Assembly: GCA_030760725.1 (NCBI GenBank)
Contig: JASWHV010000004.1
Span: 58,185,136 to 58,249,135 of the forward strand
Origin: Neostapfia colusana
Taxonomy: Eukaryota > Streptophyta > Magnoliopsida > Poales > Poaceae
Direction of reading: 5' to 3'
Length of the DNA stretch: 64,000 nucleotides
A model generated the notes under the pieces. The model searched no databases. It was not told the origin of the DNA and worked only from the letters and a program-made list of their open reading frames with translations. Within the stretch, counting starts at the first letter, position 1, and every line of letters starts with the position of its first letter. Made by a program: the position numbers and the translations under genes. Shown piece by piece: positions 44,291 to 56,400 of this stretch.

Positions 44291-46192
44291 TACGATGATC
44301 CCATTTTCAGTTAGTCAAAATTAAGCCCATTAAGTTATTAACTATATTGTACAGTAGAAGGCTCAACCAACCCACAACAGGCGCATTGAGTTAACAGCTA
44401 GCCTCTTCACACGGCAAGCCCTAGCCTGTCCACACGGCTCGACTCAGGAATGGGCGGCGAGCCCGCGACGTGCTGACGCCGCCTCGTTCCACCGACGGCT
44501 GAGGCCACTCGCTTGTGGCGGCGTGATCTGGCGCGCGCCACTGTCGCTACTTGCTTGTGTCGACTTGGATCTTTAGGCGCCCCCGTCGCTGCCGCGGGTC
44601 TCCGGAGGCGATCTGCTTGGGTGCCATGGTCTGCCAAACTGCTGACAGGGTGCGGCGAGCGGGAGATCTGGCCGTCGGCGTAGAGCTACAGATCCCCTGC
44701 CTGAGCGGGCACGAGTCGCTGCTGGGTGCAGGTTCTTGCCAGCGGTGTTGTCGATGGGCTACGGGACGTGGATCCCTTCCTGCCCCTGCAGCAAGCTGCA
44801 CCGTCGGTGTACGTCGCGCCTCGGGGAGACTACAGGCAGCCGCAGGCTCAGCCGACGCCGACGCCGCCGGGTTGCCCGTTCCGCCGTACGCCGCCGCCTT
44901 GTTCTACCATGCTCTGCCGCTGGCCGTCCCCTGTTCCCCGCCGCCCTGCCGGACAAATTTCAGCAGCTTTGAATTTAAAATAAGTTTTTCCTTTTAAGTC
45001 GTGTTGCCGTATGGACAACTTAATATTTTCATTTGGACAGTCATTTAATAGAAGTTTCATGTTGTTAGGATCTGTTTACCCAATGCTTAGAGATAAAGTA
45101 GTGATGAGGACATTATTCCTTTGATATACATAGCACTCCTTTGCTGTACATATAATCCATATAATTTATGCGTGACCATTGAATTTAGAGCTGAGTTGCA
45201 TAATTATAGGATTTAGAGAATAGATTACTATTTAATAATCTAATAATGATTAGATCTATGGAGACAATCAATAAGTACTTAGAGGAAGGGCTAGAGGCGT
45301 CGCGAGGAGGCCAGTAAGGATACTAATTCGGAGTGTAAAAGCAGTTCGTTTTTAAGTGTTTGGTTCAGCTGCACCAACCAGATTTTTCTATAGAAAATCA
45401 GAAATCTGAATTAAATGGGTTTTCATAAAAATCATATTTTTCAAATCTATAGATTTTTCTAGTGTAAATGAAAATATGTTAGGCTTCGGATTTCCCAGAT
45501 TTCTGTTTTAACTTTTTTTTAGAAATTATCCAACATGTCACTTATTACATAACCCGAAACGTTATTTTCTTTATAACACACATTTATTATAGAATTCATA
45601 GTTGATAGCTGTTTCCAGGCAAACAGATTTTAGCTTCCCCACAACTCTTTGCTCATAGTAGCATTCTCACATCTCACATTTAGAATAAGATTTTTAGAAA
45701 TTCACAATTGAAACAAACACACCCTAAACGGACGTCCATAAAAAATGTTCTATATATGTAAGGAAGTTGGTAAGATAACATTTCCAATAACAATCATCTT
45801 ACATTCAAATCTCATTGGAGTCAATAGGAATTGTTGAAACAAAATCGAGTTTAGAGTCAGTCAGAGTGATGTATCACTGTCTATTAGGCTATTGGGGCTT
45901 GTATTAAGTCTCATTCAACTAGTAATGCGTCCAGGGTCTTATGGCCAAAGTCTAGACTATAAATACAACATCCACCAGCCAAATAACATGAGTTTTACTT
46001 ATATTAATCTTTTATACACGTTTCACCGTTATTCAGTATGTGGACCCCAACTTCAGTAGTTTCAGCATGGTTTTGCTTTTTTAGTACTCGTGTTCTCGGT
46101 TGCGTTTGCAGAGACTAGCCTTCTTGGTGAGGTCAATTGCGTGAGACACTATTAATAGCCACTGGAGCGATGCTATAGTGATTGAAAGGGTT
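44291..46192 (+). other. intergenic spacer, unexplained
   Basis: 44400-44960 is GC-rich with overlapping ORFs on both strands but no family I recognise. 44960-46192 is AT-rich. Around 45357 (GTGTTTGGTTCAG) and 45709 (GAAACAAACACACC) there are partly complementary ends about 370 bp apart, suggestive of a hAT-type MITE. No gene is supported. Confidence 0.4.
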
Positions 46193-47960
46193 GTACCCTA
46201 TAAATGATCTAGTGCTTCGTCCTCTGAGTATAGTAGTCGGCGGGGGGGGGGGGGAGTGGGAAGGTTAAGTCCCATCACCTGGCCCACTGAGCACCCCTGT
46301 CCGTGTGTCAGGTGACGATGAAGACGCCGTCTTGTCGCCACGTCTTCTCACCCTGCTCGGGCGGCTTCGTGCCGTTGGGCGGCACTGTGCCGCTGTCTCA
46401 CCTCGCCGTCCTGTCTTGTCGCCATAATGGCGATCAGGCAGAGGACGGAGGCGTGCATGGTGCGCCATGCTTCTAGGGAAGGCGCGAACCTTGAATGCGA
46501 AGCCTGATAGCGCACTTCCTCCTTGACTTCGTCGACCATCGGCCCACGACGGATCGTGGGGCACGTGGCGGCTTCGGAGCTCTTATCGACGGGTTTGGAG
46601 TCAGGGGACACGTGGCAGCTCCGGACCTTACCTCAGCGGGGAGGTACGGGTCGGAGCCTAGGGCACGTGTCAGCTCCGGAGCTATCCTCAGCAAGGAGGT
46701 GTCTCTGAGGCAAGAGACACGTGGCAGCTCCGGATCTCACCTTGGCGGAGAGGTACGAGTAGGAGCCTAGGGCACCTGTCAGCTCCGGAGCCTTCCTCGG
46801 CAGAGAGGTGGCTCTGAGCCAAGAGATAGGTGGCAGCTCCGGACCTCACCTCAGCGGGGAGGCTCGGACCGGAGCCCAGGGCATGTGTCGGCTCTGGAGC
46901 CATCCTAAGCAGGGAGGTGGCTCTGAGTCGGGAGACACGTGGCAGCTCCGGACCTTACCTCAGCAGGGAGGCTCGGACCGGAGCCCAGGGCACGTGTCGG
47001 CTCTGGAACTCAAGCGCACGTGGCAGCCCCAGGCATGATCTCAGAGCCGAGGGCACGCGGCTATGCTAGGGCCTGCCTCAGCAGGGAGACGGGGCCCATG
47101 CCTTATTTTACCCCCTACGCGGGAGTACCCGGTCTACAAGGTACTGAAAGTGGACCTCGGGCCCATCTTGGGGGAGGCATCGAGCCCGTAGGTGGGGACT
47201 CCATCTCTCCCGCGTGGCGGTTTTGAACCTGGACTTTGGAATCCAAAGTGGTGGCGAGATTTCTACGTAGTGGACAAGCGGTTGTACCTGGGAGACACGT
47301 GGCAGCTCCGGACCTTATCTCAGCGGGGAGACTCGGAGCGGATCCCAGGGCACGTGTGAGCTCCGGAGCTTTCCTCAGCAGGGAGGAGGCTCGGAGCTAG
47401 GAGACACGTGGCAGCTTCGGATCTCACCTTAGCGGGGAGGCTCGGACCGGTGCTTAGGGCACGTGTGAGCTCCGGAGCTATCCTTAGCAGGGAGGAGGCC
47501 CTGAGCCAGGAGACAAGTGGCAGCTCCGGACCTCACCTCAGCGGGAAACCTCAGACCGGAGCCTAGAGAACGTGTGAGCTCCGGAGCTATCCGCAATAGA
47601 GAGGAGGCTCTGGAGCCAGGAGACACGTGGCAACTCCAAACCTCACCTCAGCAAGGAGGCTTGGATCGTAGCCAAGGGCACGTGTGAGCTCTGGAGCTTT
47701 CCTCAGCATGGAGGAGGCTCTGAGCCAGGAGACGTGTGGCAGCTCCGGGTTCCACCTTAGCGGTGAGGCTTCGGACCGGAGCCCAGGGCACGCGTCGGCT
47801 CCGAAACTCAAGCGCACATGGAAGCCCTAGGGCTGACCTCAGAGCCAAGGACACGTGGCTTGCCCGTTTATAGTTGATATGCATGCGTAAGCACAAACTG
47901 TAAAGGGAGAATGCATAGGGTAAGAAAAAACTTTCTTGCTTCAGGCTCACCTCATAGGAG
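46193..47960 (-). repeat. Tat 3' LTR (left), truncated
   Basis: Matches the right LTR from ACCCTATA at 46193 onward, lacking the ~300 bases that include TATA and the LTR 3' end. Includes an 11-12 base G run at 46241. The right border near 47960 is approximate. Confidence 0.65.
46562..47856. repeat. ~110-bp tandem repeats with G-boxes
   Basis: About nine units in two blocks (46607-47040 and 47289-47860), period 108-112 bp, each built on GACACGTGGCAGCTCCGG and GGGCACGTGTCGGCTC. I count 14 exact CACGTG palindromes; the other positions are one base off. The segment 47040-47280 between the blocks is not repeated. The same repeat occurs inverted at 57700-58180. Confidence 0.9.
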
Positions 47961-48736
47961 TAAACAGGTCGTACAAGAAGGCAGCGACCCGCTCCGGATG
48001 ACGAGAGTAGCAGGACTCCTACGGGGCTTAGCTGTTCTAAGCGTTGTTCCTTGACACTATGACACCTTTTCAGGGAAAATAAAACCCTACCGTTGTTCTA
48101 AGGATGGAACTTATGGAGGTGTTCTACGTTCCATGGATTGGGTAGAGGTACCCCATCCTCCGTGGCTAGGCGGACGCAACCGGGGCGGCATACCTGTGTC
48201 ACTCGGAAGGGACCCTCCCAGCTGGGGGATAGTTTGCCCCCCCCCCTTCTTGAGAAAGTATTCGCCAGAGCACCAGGTCACCCACCTCGAGCTGCCTACT
48301 CCGCACGAACCGCTGCTGATAACGCCGGAGCGCTTGATGGTGTCGCGCGTTTCGGACAACTGCTTTCCACCTTTGCTCATCGAAGAGCTGATTCTGTGTG
48401 GCTTCGTCGTGCGCTCGGACACGGGATGAGCCCATGGTGATTTCTAGGGGGAGGACAGCCTCAGCCCCATACACCAGGAAAAAGGACGTTTTCCCTGTCG
48501 AGCGATTGAGGGACGTCTCGCTAGCTCACAGTGCACACGGAAACTCTTCAACCCAATTGGCACTGTGCTTCTTCAAGCTGTTGTAGGTGCGCGTTTTGTG
48601 TCCCCTGAGTATCTCGGCATTTGCTCTTTCGACTTGATCGTTACTCTTTGGGTGGGCAACATAAGCATAGCAAACTTGGATGCCGAGGTCTTCGAAGCAG
48701 TTTTGGAACACTGCACTAGTGAACTGGTTCCCGTTG
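47961..48736 (-). pseudogene. Tat integrase C-terminal part
   Basis: Minus strand, from the solo-LTR junction: VFQNCFEDLGIQVCYAYVAH, SNDQVERANAEILRG with the third catalytic residue Glu, then YGAEAVLPLEITMGSSRV and RRYQQRFVRSRQLEVGDLVL. Frames change at least twice (near 48526 and 48474). Beyond 48199 the reading is not clear. Confidence 0.85.
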
Positions 48737-51700
48737 TGTCACACCCGGTTTCTCCGAAGAACAACCGAGTGAATACCACATGTATGCCAGGATCATTCTG
48801 TCATACATGTGATGACAAATATTGAAGCATCATTTATTACAAGCCAGGTGTTGAATATAAATAAGTCTTACATAGCATACGTCTCGATGGACGATAATAA
48901 GTTCATGACATGTAAATAAAACAGCAGCGGAATATAAGTCTTGTAGGCTCTGTCACAGGCGTTGCCCGGGGGACTCCGTGAACCTAGAATCCTTCCTCGA
49001 GACTAAAGTCTTGATCATTAAACACCACATTATTCTCTTGACCTGAGCAGCAATATAAACTAACAGAAAAGCAAGTTTGAGTACCGTTGGTACTCAGCAA
49101 GTGTGGGAAAGTTATGTCATGCATGGCTTAGAGCAAGGAGAGGTTGACCTCATGGTTAAAGCACTACACAATTAATACCTATCACCTTAGCTTATTAAGC
49201 ACCTACATTACTACACAGGTGAAATGGTCCCAATCCCTCAACCCATCATCAATATCAAGTAAACATAATCTCATCTCAAATGTTAAGCTTCCCGCTTAAC
49301 ATCCACAACTTCCCAATTCATCATCCTCTAATTATGAATAAGTCCAAGCCGCTCTTGACCGTGAGCACGACTGTCATGACAGTTTTGACTCTGTAGAGTT
49401 TGCACCACTGTACCCACATATAATGATTTCATCCCCCGTTGTCGGGTGGACTAAAAGAACCTCCATTATGTCAGTGGCCGCGAACCACGTTCACACTTCC
49501 CAGGTGTGTAGCCAGGAGGTCACTACGAAACCTTTACAAAGGGATTTCCGACGAGCGTGGGCCCACTGAGGTTTCACCCCTAACAGCATACAAGAGGCTC
49601 CAACCCCGCTGCAGTGGCCCCCTCTTGAGCCTTGCGGTTCATATGGTAGTCCAGCTGACACCTATTCCCCGCACCATCTAAAACACCCATACTACGCCGG
49701 GGATACACCTAATTATTTGGCCAAGCTGCCCCATCTCAGCATGTGGTTAGCACGGTAAAGCCAGGTTACATGCTCTATGAACCGGTCCTTAGGATCCAGG
49801 CAAGTACTAAACACAAACTCGAGTCTCGTGCACCCAGCACCAACCAAATCATCCAACTTGCCTCGATCCCTACCTCTACATAACTCATAATATCTCATTT
49901 AAGAGTAAGGTAAATAAATTGATGATCTCATATTCCAATTATCCCATTCTAAGCATTGCTAAGCATAAGCATATAAATAAATGATATGATAAAATAAATC
50001 CCAACCCAAGCTACAAGGAAACAAGGTAATGCAATTCTAGGGAAACTTCCTAGCATGGGCTTCATATTTCAATTGACAATGCAAATAATTCTATCTACAC
50101 ATCCTAGTATAGGATCAAAGTGGTTAAGGACACTTGCCTTCTTCCTGCTGCTTTGAGAATGGAAAGTCTTGGTCTTAGAAGGAGAGAACTTGCTCCGGGG
50201 CAGGTTTTACTCATGCCAATACACATAGCAAAAGAAAACAACAATCTTGGTTAAGGACACTTGCCTTCTTCCTGCTGCTCTGAGAATGGAAAGTCTTGGT
50301 CTTGGAAGGGGAGAACTTGCTCTGGGGCAGGTTCTACTCATGCCAATACACATAGCAAAAGAAAACAACAATCCATAAGACATAGTTCACACTTTCACTT
50401 CGTACAAACCACACATACATACCTATGAAAGTCATTCACATTTCTAAGTGGTGTGGTTACTCTACATGTGTTGATTTTTGGCCTACGTGCACTTTTAAAC
50501 CTATGTATATGATTTCTAACTTTTGTATTCAGATTTCTGTTTGCACACTATATATGAATTTTCAATTTAAACAAATTCTTTATATTTAATTTATACACTT
50601 CTTAGATACCAAGTTTGCATGAAAGGTAATTTTCTACTCCAAATAGGTTTTCAGATCTCCTACCAAATCCTAAACTGAAGTTTTTGGATTTGGAGACTTC
50701 ATTTATCATTTTCTAATTATGCATACCTATTCTTCTATATTTTTCAGATTTATTTTCTATGCCTAAAAGTGAGTTTTAATATTAAATAGTAGGACATATC
50801 ATCTAAACAGAATAGGTTCTGATCTAAAATATTAAATAATATACTTTTGAACTTCTCCTCTGATGTGAACTAATTTAAATTTATTTTATCAGTTTTCAGA
50901 ATTATTTCCTAGCCTAAAAATATGTTTCTAGAACTAATAAATATGAACAACACTTAGGCAGATTTCATTTCAGCCTAAAATCTATTTTTAACTCATTCTA
51001 AAGTTTTCCAAGTGCTAGGAGAGTTTAAATTTGAATTTGCACACGTGTTTGCCTTACATTTAAATTTAAATCCTAGTCACATATTCAAATTTCTGAATTT
51101 AATATCATATAGGGTCAAAAAGGTAAATCCATACTACTGCAGGGTCTAATTTACTATTTCATAAATTTCCAGGCGTCTAACTACACATAACAGAGGGGTT
51201 TTTCTAATTTTTATTAAGTCCAGGGGCTAAAACTGATTTTTAAATGAATTTACACAGATTTCTGAAGTTCCAGGGGCTAGCTCGTGTTTTCCGAGATCCC
51301 CAGGGGGTAGCGCGTAAGCATCCCGACATTTATAACGCGAGGCTGACGTGGACCGTCCGATTTAAAACAGACGGCTCAGATTAGATCGCTGAACCGGTAC
51401 GCGGAGGTTTTATGTCTACCGTGCGATTTAAAATATACAGTGCACAAGAGGCCACGTCGCTCCTGGCCGGAGTTCACCCGCGCACGCGGCGGCGCACGGC
51501 GGCAGAGGTGCGATCTCGCCGACGAGGTCGCGGATCTTCACCTACAGACGCTAACATCCCCCCTTTTTGGTAGCAAACGGCACAGGGGAGGTAGGGGAGC
51601 TCACCTAGGCTAATTTCTTAGGCCTGAAGGACTCGGAACCCGGTCGGCGACGAGGATAGGCGGCGGCGGCTTGCTGTGCTCGTCGAAGTGGCCGTTGGGG

Positions 51701-52443
51701 CAGTGATTCCTTCGAGTTCTCGGGTCGTGAAGCTTCACTGGGGTCTAGAGATGGCACACCGATGATTAGGATGGATTGGAACCGTGTAATTCGGAAGTTT
51801 CACCGGCGAGCGGCGGCGGTACTCACCGGCGAGCGTCGGGATGGTCGTTTTCGGCGGCGTTTCCCTTCGGGGTCGGCGTCTACAGCTTGTGCGTGGTGCT
51901 GCGGGGTCACGAGATCGGTTTGACAGAGGGAGACGGCGACACTCTTGGGGAATTCCGAGCTCAACAGCGGCGGCGCTCACCGCGAGAAAACTGCTCGTGC
52001 GAGGGGAGGGCGGCGGGTTCATATGTTTTTATCAGGACCGAGGGCGCGGGGGGGGGGGGGGGGGGATTGTTGCGATCGAGCAGGCCGACGCGAGGAATTC
52101 GGGGTTGGGTCGAGCGCGGGGAATCCGGGAGCGTCGGGTGTGATCGGCGCGAAGGAAGAGTCCGGCCGTTGGGGGCGCGCGACGAAGGAGATGACACGCG
52201 GGCCCCGCGTGTTAGTTGGAGGGAGAGAGGGGACGCGGGTCCGGGCTGGTGCGAGGGATTGGGCCGGCTGGCAGGTTTCGACCCACTGGCCGGTTGGGTT
52301 TTTTTCTTTTTCTTTTTCTTTTTCCTTTTCTTTTCTGTTTTGATTTGAATTTGAATTCCAGTTTGAATTTGAATTTCTGCACCACATGCAATACGTCCAG
52401 AAATTTTTAAATTCCCCTCTTTAGCAGGTTTTGGGGTGTTACA
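48737..52443 (-). mobile_element. solo LTR of the Tekay/Del-type chromovirus
   Basis: 3,707 bp with TGTCACACCC and GGGTGTTACA ends and exact TSD CGTTG (48732-48736, 52444-52448). Same family and orientation as the element at 11075. No internal sequence; formed by recombination between two LTRs. It holds both segments that were lost alternately from the LTRs at 11075 and 19976, plus a 127-bp duplication, and a G run at 52052. Confidence 0.93.
50121..50374. repeat. 127-bp tandem duplication in solo LTR
   Basis: Two units starting TGGTTAAGGACACTTGCC at 50121 and 50248, almost identical. The LTR at 11075 has one unit (near 12107). Confidence 0.9.
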
Positions 52444-52448
52444 CGTTG

Positions 52449-53665
52449 TCGGTGATGATTCTGTTTGGGATCCCGAACTGGCAGATGATTGACTTGATGA
52501 ACTTGACTGTTGACTGCTTGTTGATAGTTACTACAGGGCTAGCTTCTGGCCACTTGGTGAACTTGTCTACGATGACGTAGAGGTACCGGTACCCTCCGAC
52601 GGATCTAGGGAATGGTCCCAGGATGTCCAGCCCCCACACAGCGAAGGGCCATGAGGGAAGGATCATCTGCAGCGTCTACGCTGGTGTGTGGATCTGCTTA
52701 GTGTGGAACTGGCACGCCTTGCATCTCTTAACCAGGTCGACAACATCGTGGAGAGCTGTTGGCCAGTAAAAGCCATGTCGTAAGGCTTTACCGACCAGCG
52801 TGCTGGAAGATGCATGGTTCCCACACTCTCCATGGATCCCTGCGAGCAGGTCGCAGCCCTCCTCTCGGGTAATGCACTGCAATAGGATACCATTAGCGCC
52901 ACGCCGGTAGTGATCCCATTCTACCAGCATGTATCTCTTAGCCAACCGAGCGAACCGTTCAGCGGATACACGTTCACCAGGAAGGAAATTGTCTTTCATG
53001 TAGTCCCGGATCTCCGTGATCCATGCGTCGGGACCTACTTGAACACTTGGATCTTGAGCGTTGAGTTGCACGGAGTCCCCGGTGACGCTTACGATCCTTG
53101 GTGGGCGCCATGGTAGCAGGGCCACTGGGACAGCGAGCTTCGAGGTGCTGATCTCACCCCCTTTGCCTGGTTTGGCCAGCCAAGCGGTAGATCCAACAAC
53201 TTCCTTTCGATGACCCCCCTTAGACACCGGAGCCCAAGTGGAAGCCTTCATTGACAGATCATCGGCTATTGTGCTGTTGGCGCGGGGAACATGGTACAAA
53301 TCCAAGGATAAGAAGCCCTTCTCCAACTTCTGTACTTGGAGGAGATAGGCTGCAAGCTGTGGGTCATTGTGGCAGCACTCTCGCTTGACTTGCTTGATGA
53401 TCAACTGAGAATCACCCTTGACCAACAACTACTGAACACCGAGGGATAGCACGGTTTTTAACCCGAAGATGAGAGATTCATACTCCGCCATGTTGTTTGT
53501 TGCTTTAAAGTCAAGTCGCACCATGTACTTGAACTGCTCTCCGGTTGGTGTAAGGAGCAGAACCCCCGCCCCGGCACCTTGCTTACGCGAGGAGCCGTCG
53601 AAGAAGAGAGTCCAGTAGGGCCCAGTGAAGACCGTAGTTTCGGGCTCTGGTTCACCGATGTCCAA
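52449..53665 (-). pseudogene. Tat second RNase H and integrase N-terminal part
   Basis: From 53665: WTLFFDGSSRKQGAGAGVLL, ATNNMAEYESLIFGLKTVL, then LLVKGDSQLIIKQVKRE and YHVPRANSTIADDLS: an ARH-type RNase H with its acidic residues (D, E, D, D). A TAG at 53426 cuts it. Next the integrase zinc domain (HGECGNHASS ... CKACQ), a stop at 52673, and the core GLDILGPFPRSVGGYRYLY (first Asp) to RIITDN (second Asp), where the solo LTR is inserted. Confidence 0.9.
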
Positions 53666-53692
53666 GCCCCCTGGCTGGCATGGTGGTGGAGT

Positions 53693-55421
53693 CTACTCTG
53701 CCACGAAGTCAGCTAACGACTGACTTTTCACCACATGGCACGGTAAGAAGTCCAGCTCGAACTCCGCCAACTCCGCAGCCCATTTAGCTATGTTTCCGAT
53801 GGCGTTGGGGCTGTGGAGGACGGTTCTCAGTGGGTATGAGGTATCCACCAAGATCTTGTGAGCTTGGAAGTAGTGGCGCAACTTCCTTGATGCAACAAGG
53901 ACTGCATAGAGCAGCTTGTGCACCTCAAGATATCTTGTCTTGACATCGTGGAGGACCTCGCTGATGAAGTAGATCGGATGCTGAATGGTTCGGGCTCTCC
54001 TGGAGGGGTGCAAAGCATCTTCTTGTAGAGATCCGGGACTCGGGGGCCCCCGGCCCCCGGGTCCGAGACTGCACTCTGGGAGCTCGAACCCAGATGCGCA
54101 GTGGTTGTTAGTTCTATATGGCTGAGAACCGACTAGTTCTTCTTGGGGAGGTCCAGGACTCGAGGCCCCCAGGCCCCCGGGTCCGGAACTGCATTCCGGG
54201 AGCTTGGACCCGGATATGCATTGATCATCACGCTCGCCTGTTTGGGACCTAATTATCTCCCCATCCCAAGGGTCTCCTGCGGAGTCTGAGCCCTGGGGCT
54301 TTAGACCAACGATAGCAGGAGCCTTAACTAGGAGTTGAGGTCGATGGAGTTCTGGCAGCTCCGCAATCAGAACCATGCTCATGACCTCAGATGTGGCAGC
54401 AATGTAGAGGAGTAGAAGCTCACCTTGTTCCGGGGCCACCATGATTGGCAGCATATTGAGAAACTTCTTCAGCTCCTGGAACGCGTCATCTGCCTCTTCG
54501 GTCCATAGGAATGGACCGGATTTGCGCAGAAGCTTGAAGAACGGAAGAGCCCGCTCGGCCAGTCTACAGATAAACCGACTGAGTGCAACCAAGCATCCGG
54601 TAAGCTTCTGCACGTCCGTGATGCAGGCAGAGGGCCACATCAGTTCTATCGCCTTAATCTTCTCTGGGATAGCTTCAATTCCTCGGTGTGAGACCAAGAA
54701 ACCGAGCAGCTTCCCAGCATAGACCCCGAAGACACATTTGTTTGGGTTGAACTTGGTGCGTGTTGAACGAAGTCTGTCGAAGACTAGGTCTAGGTTGTCG
54801 AGCAAAGATGCTTGCGACTTAACCTTTACTACGGTGTCATCGACATAAACCTCTACTAGGTCCCGAATGAGGTTACCAAATGTCTTATGCATTGCACGCA
54901 CAAAAGTGGGATGGGCATTCTTAAGACCGTAAGGCATGACACATAGTAGTATAGACCATCTACTGTGATGAAGGTGGTATGCTCTTCATCTTCCCTAGAC
55001 ATAGGTATCTGGTGGAAGTCTGAATATGCGTCTAGGAAACACAGTAAATCAAAGTCGGATGTAGAATCGACTATTTGGTCTATAAAGGGGAGAGGGAACG
55101 GATCTTTGGACATGCCTTATTGAGGGTGGTGTAGTCGATGCACATGCGTAGCTTCCCACCAGCCTTGGGGACAACAACAGGGTTTGCCAACAATCATGGA
55201 TGGTGGACTTCTCGGATGAAGCCAGCGTCGAGCAGCTTCTTGATTTCTTCACAGATGAAGTCTTGTCGCTCGATGGATTGCTTCCGAGGCTCATGTTGGA
55301 CCGGCCTGGCATCAGGGCGGATCTTTAGTTGGTGCTCAATCACCTCCCTGGGGATCCTGGACATTTCTGACGGTTGCCATGCAAACACGTCGACATTGGC
55401 CCGGAGGAAGGTGACGAGCAC
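53693..55421 (-). pseudogene. Tat reverse transcriptase and first RNase H
   Basis: From 55421: VFAWQPSEMSRIPREVIEHQ and the RT start; FPLPFIDQIVDSTSDFDLLC; then from 54937 MPYGLKNAHPTFVRAMHKTF, catalytic VYVDDTVV (about 54840), the thumb (LTGCLVALSRFICRL), and RNase H (LLLYIAATSEVMSMVLI, RYLEVHKLLYAVLVASRKL). Between these two blocks of RNase H lies an unusual insert of roughly 110 residues with two similar units (LPECSSGPGG and LPECSLGPGG). Breaks near 55110 and 54937; the first Asp of RNase H reads YIAAT where CDAS-like is expected. Confidence 0.88.
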
Positions 55422-55427
55422 GTCTTC

Positions 55428-56356
55428 CTATTTGCAACTCAGGCCACAGGCGATTTGGGTTGTCTGGACGACATCAGGACCGACTTGGACGACCTTGACT
55501 GGTATGTCCTCGCCGTGCGAGGGATGCACATAGGGTGCAGATGTCACCCCTCGCTGACACATGCTTGGAGGCGGCCGGCTAGCTTCAGCCTGACCGAAAA
55601 CGGCCTCCTGTGCTGCTGCTAGTGCTTGGAGCTTTTCCAGCGCTGAGACAGCCGTGATGCGGTCACCGTGGATCTTGAGGACGCCACTCGGGGTTGGCAT
55701 CTTCAGGACCAAGTAGCCATAGTGGGCTACCACCATGAACCAGTACAAGGCTGGCCTGCCGATTATGGCTTGAACGGGAGGCTGACCTCGGCAACGTCGA
55801 AGACGACGCCTTCCGTACGGTAGTTCTCAGGCGTCCCGAATGTCACCGGGAGGGAGATGCTACAACACGGGAAGATTGGGTCCCGGCCTACCTCCGAGAA
55901 TGGTCTCGAGGGGGTAAGATGGGAGATAGGGATTTGCAGCTTCTTGAAGATTGTGAGGCTGATAACACTGACAGACGCCCCACTATCAATCAGCACATGG
56001 TAGAGATTCACGTTGGAGATGGTCGAGGCGACGAGGAGAGGCAGCTGCCCGATGCTTGCCATGTTCTTGGGGCAGTCGGAGACGTTGAAGCTGATTGGCG
56101 TCTCCATCCACTTGTGATGCGGCATCGGCCCTGTGGCCAGCGCGGCCGTGGCCACTGCTCGACGGAGAGTGTTGACGGATCGCCTGGACGAGACGTCGGA
56201 AGAACCCCCGTACATCACGCAAAGTTTGCTGGCCGTTTGGCTGCCGGCTTGGCCAGACCTGCCCGCTTTGGAGCGGGAGGTTGCCTCGTTGTCTCCCGTC
56301 TGGAGGCGGCGGCGAGTTGGGCGAGAAGGCTCGCCATGGCAGGTGATGTTCACCAT
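55428..56356 (-). pseudogene. Tat protease with gag remnant
   Basis: ATG 56356 starts only 45 bases from the LTR. After ~95 residues of basic sequence comes DCPKNMASIGQLPLLVASTI and the protease YHVLIDSGASVSVISL. A frame change near 55760 leads to YWFMVVAHYGYLVLKMPTP. Tat gags are normally several hundred residues; most of gag including the zinc knuckle is missing. Confidence 0.8.
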
Positions 56357-56379
56357 GGTCGCGTGGAGAGCGCGGAAAG

Positions 56380-56398
56380 CCCCCTACCTAGCGTGCCT
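56380..56398 (-). other. Tat primer-binding region
   Basis: On the minus strand GGCACGCTAGGTAGGGGGC, close to the TGGCGCGCCAGGTAGGGGG that follows the 5' LTR in grass Tat elements. Confidence 0.6.
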
Positions 56399-56400
56399 AA

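Noticed and set aside
44407..45060. GC-rich ORFs on both strands after RTE copy 4
   Set aside because: No family signature; open frames follow from base composition.
46562..47860. Regular repeats considered as a CRISPR array
   Set aside because: Units are ~110 bp with no unique spacers, in a plant LTR; it is a minisatellite.
52019..52387. Pro/Arg- and Gly-rich ORFs in the solo LTR
   Set aside because: LTR sequence with a G run; corresponds to non-coding LTR of the element at 11075.
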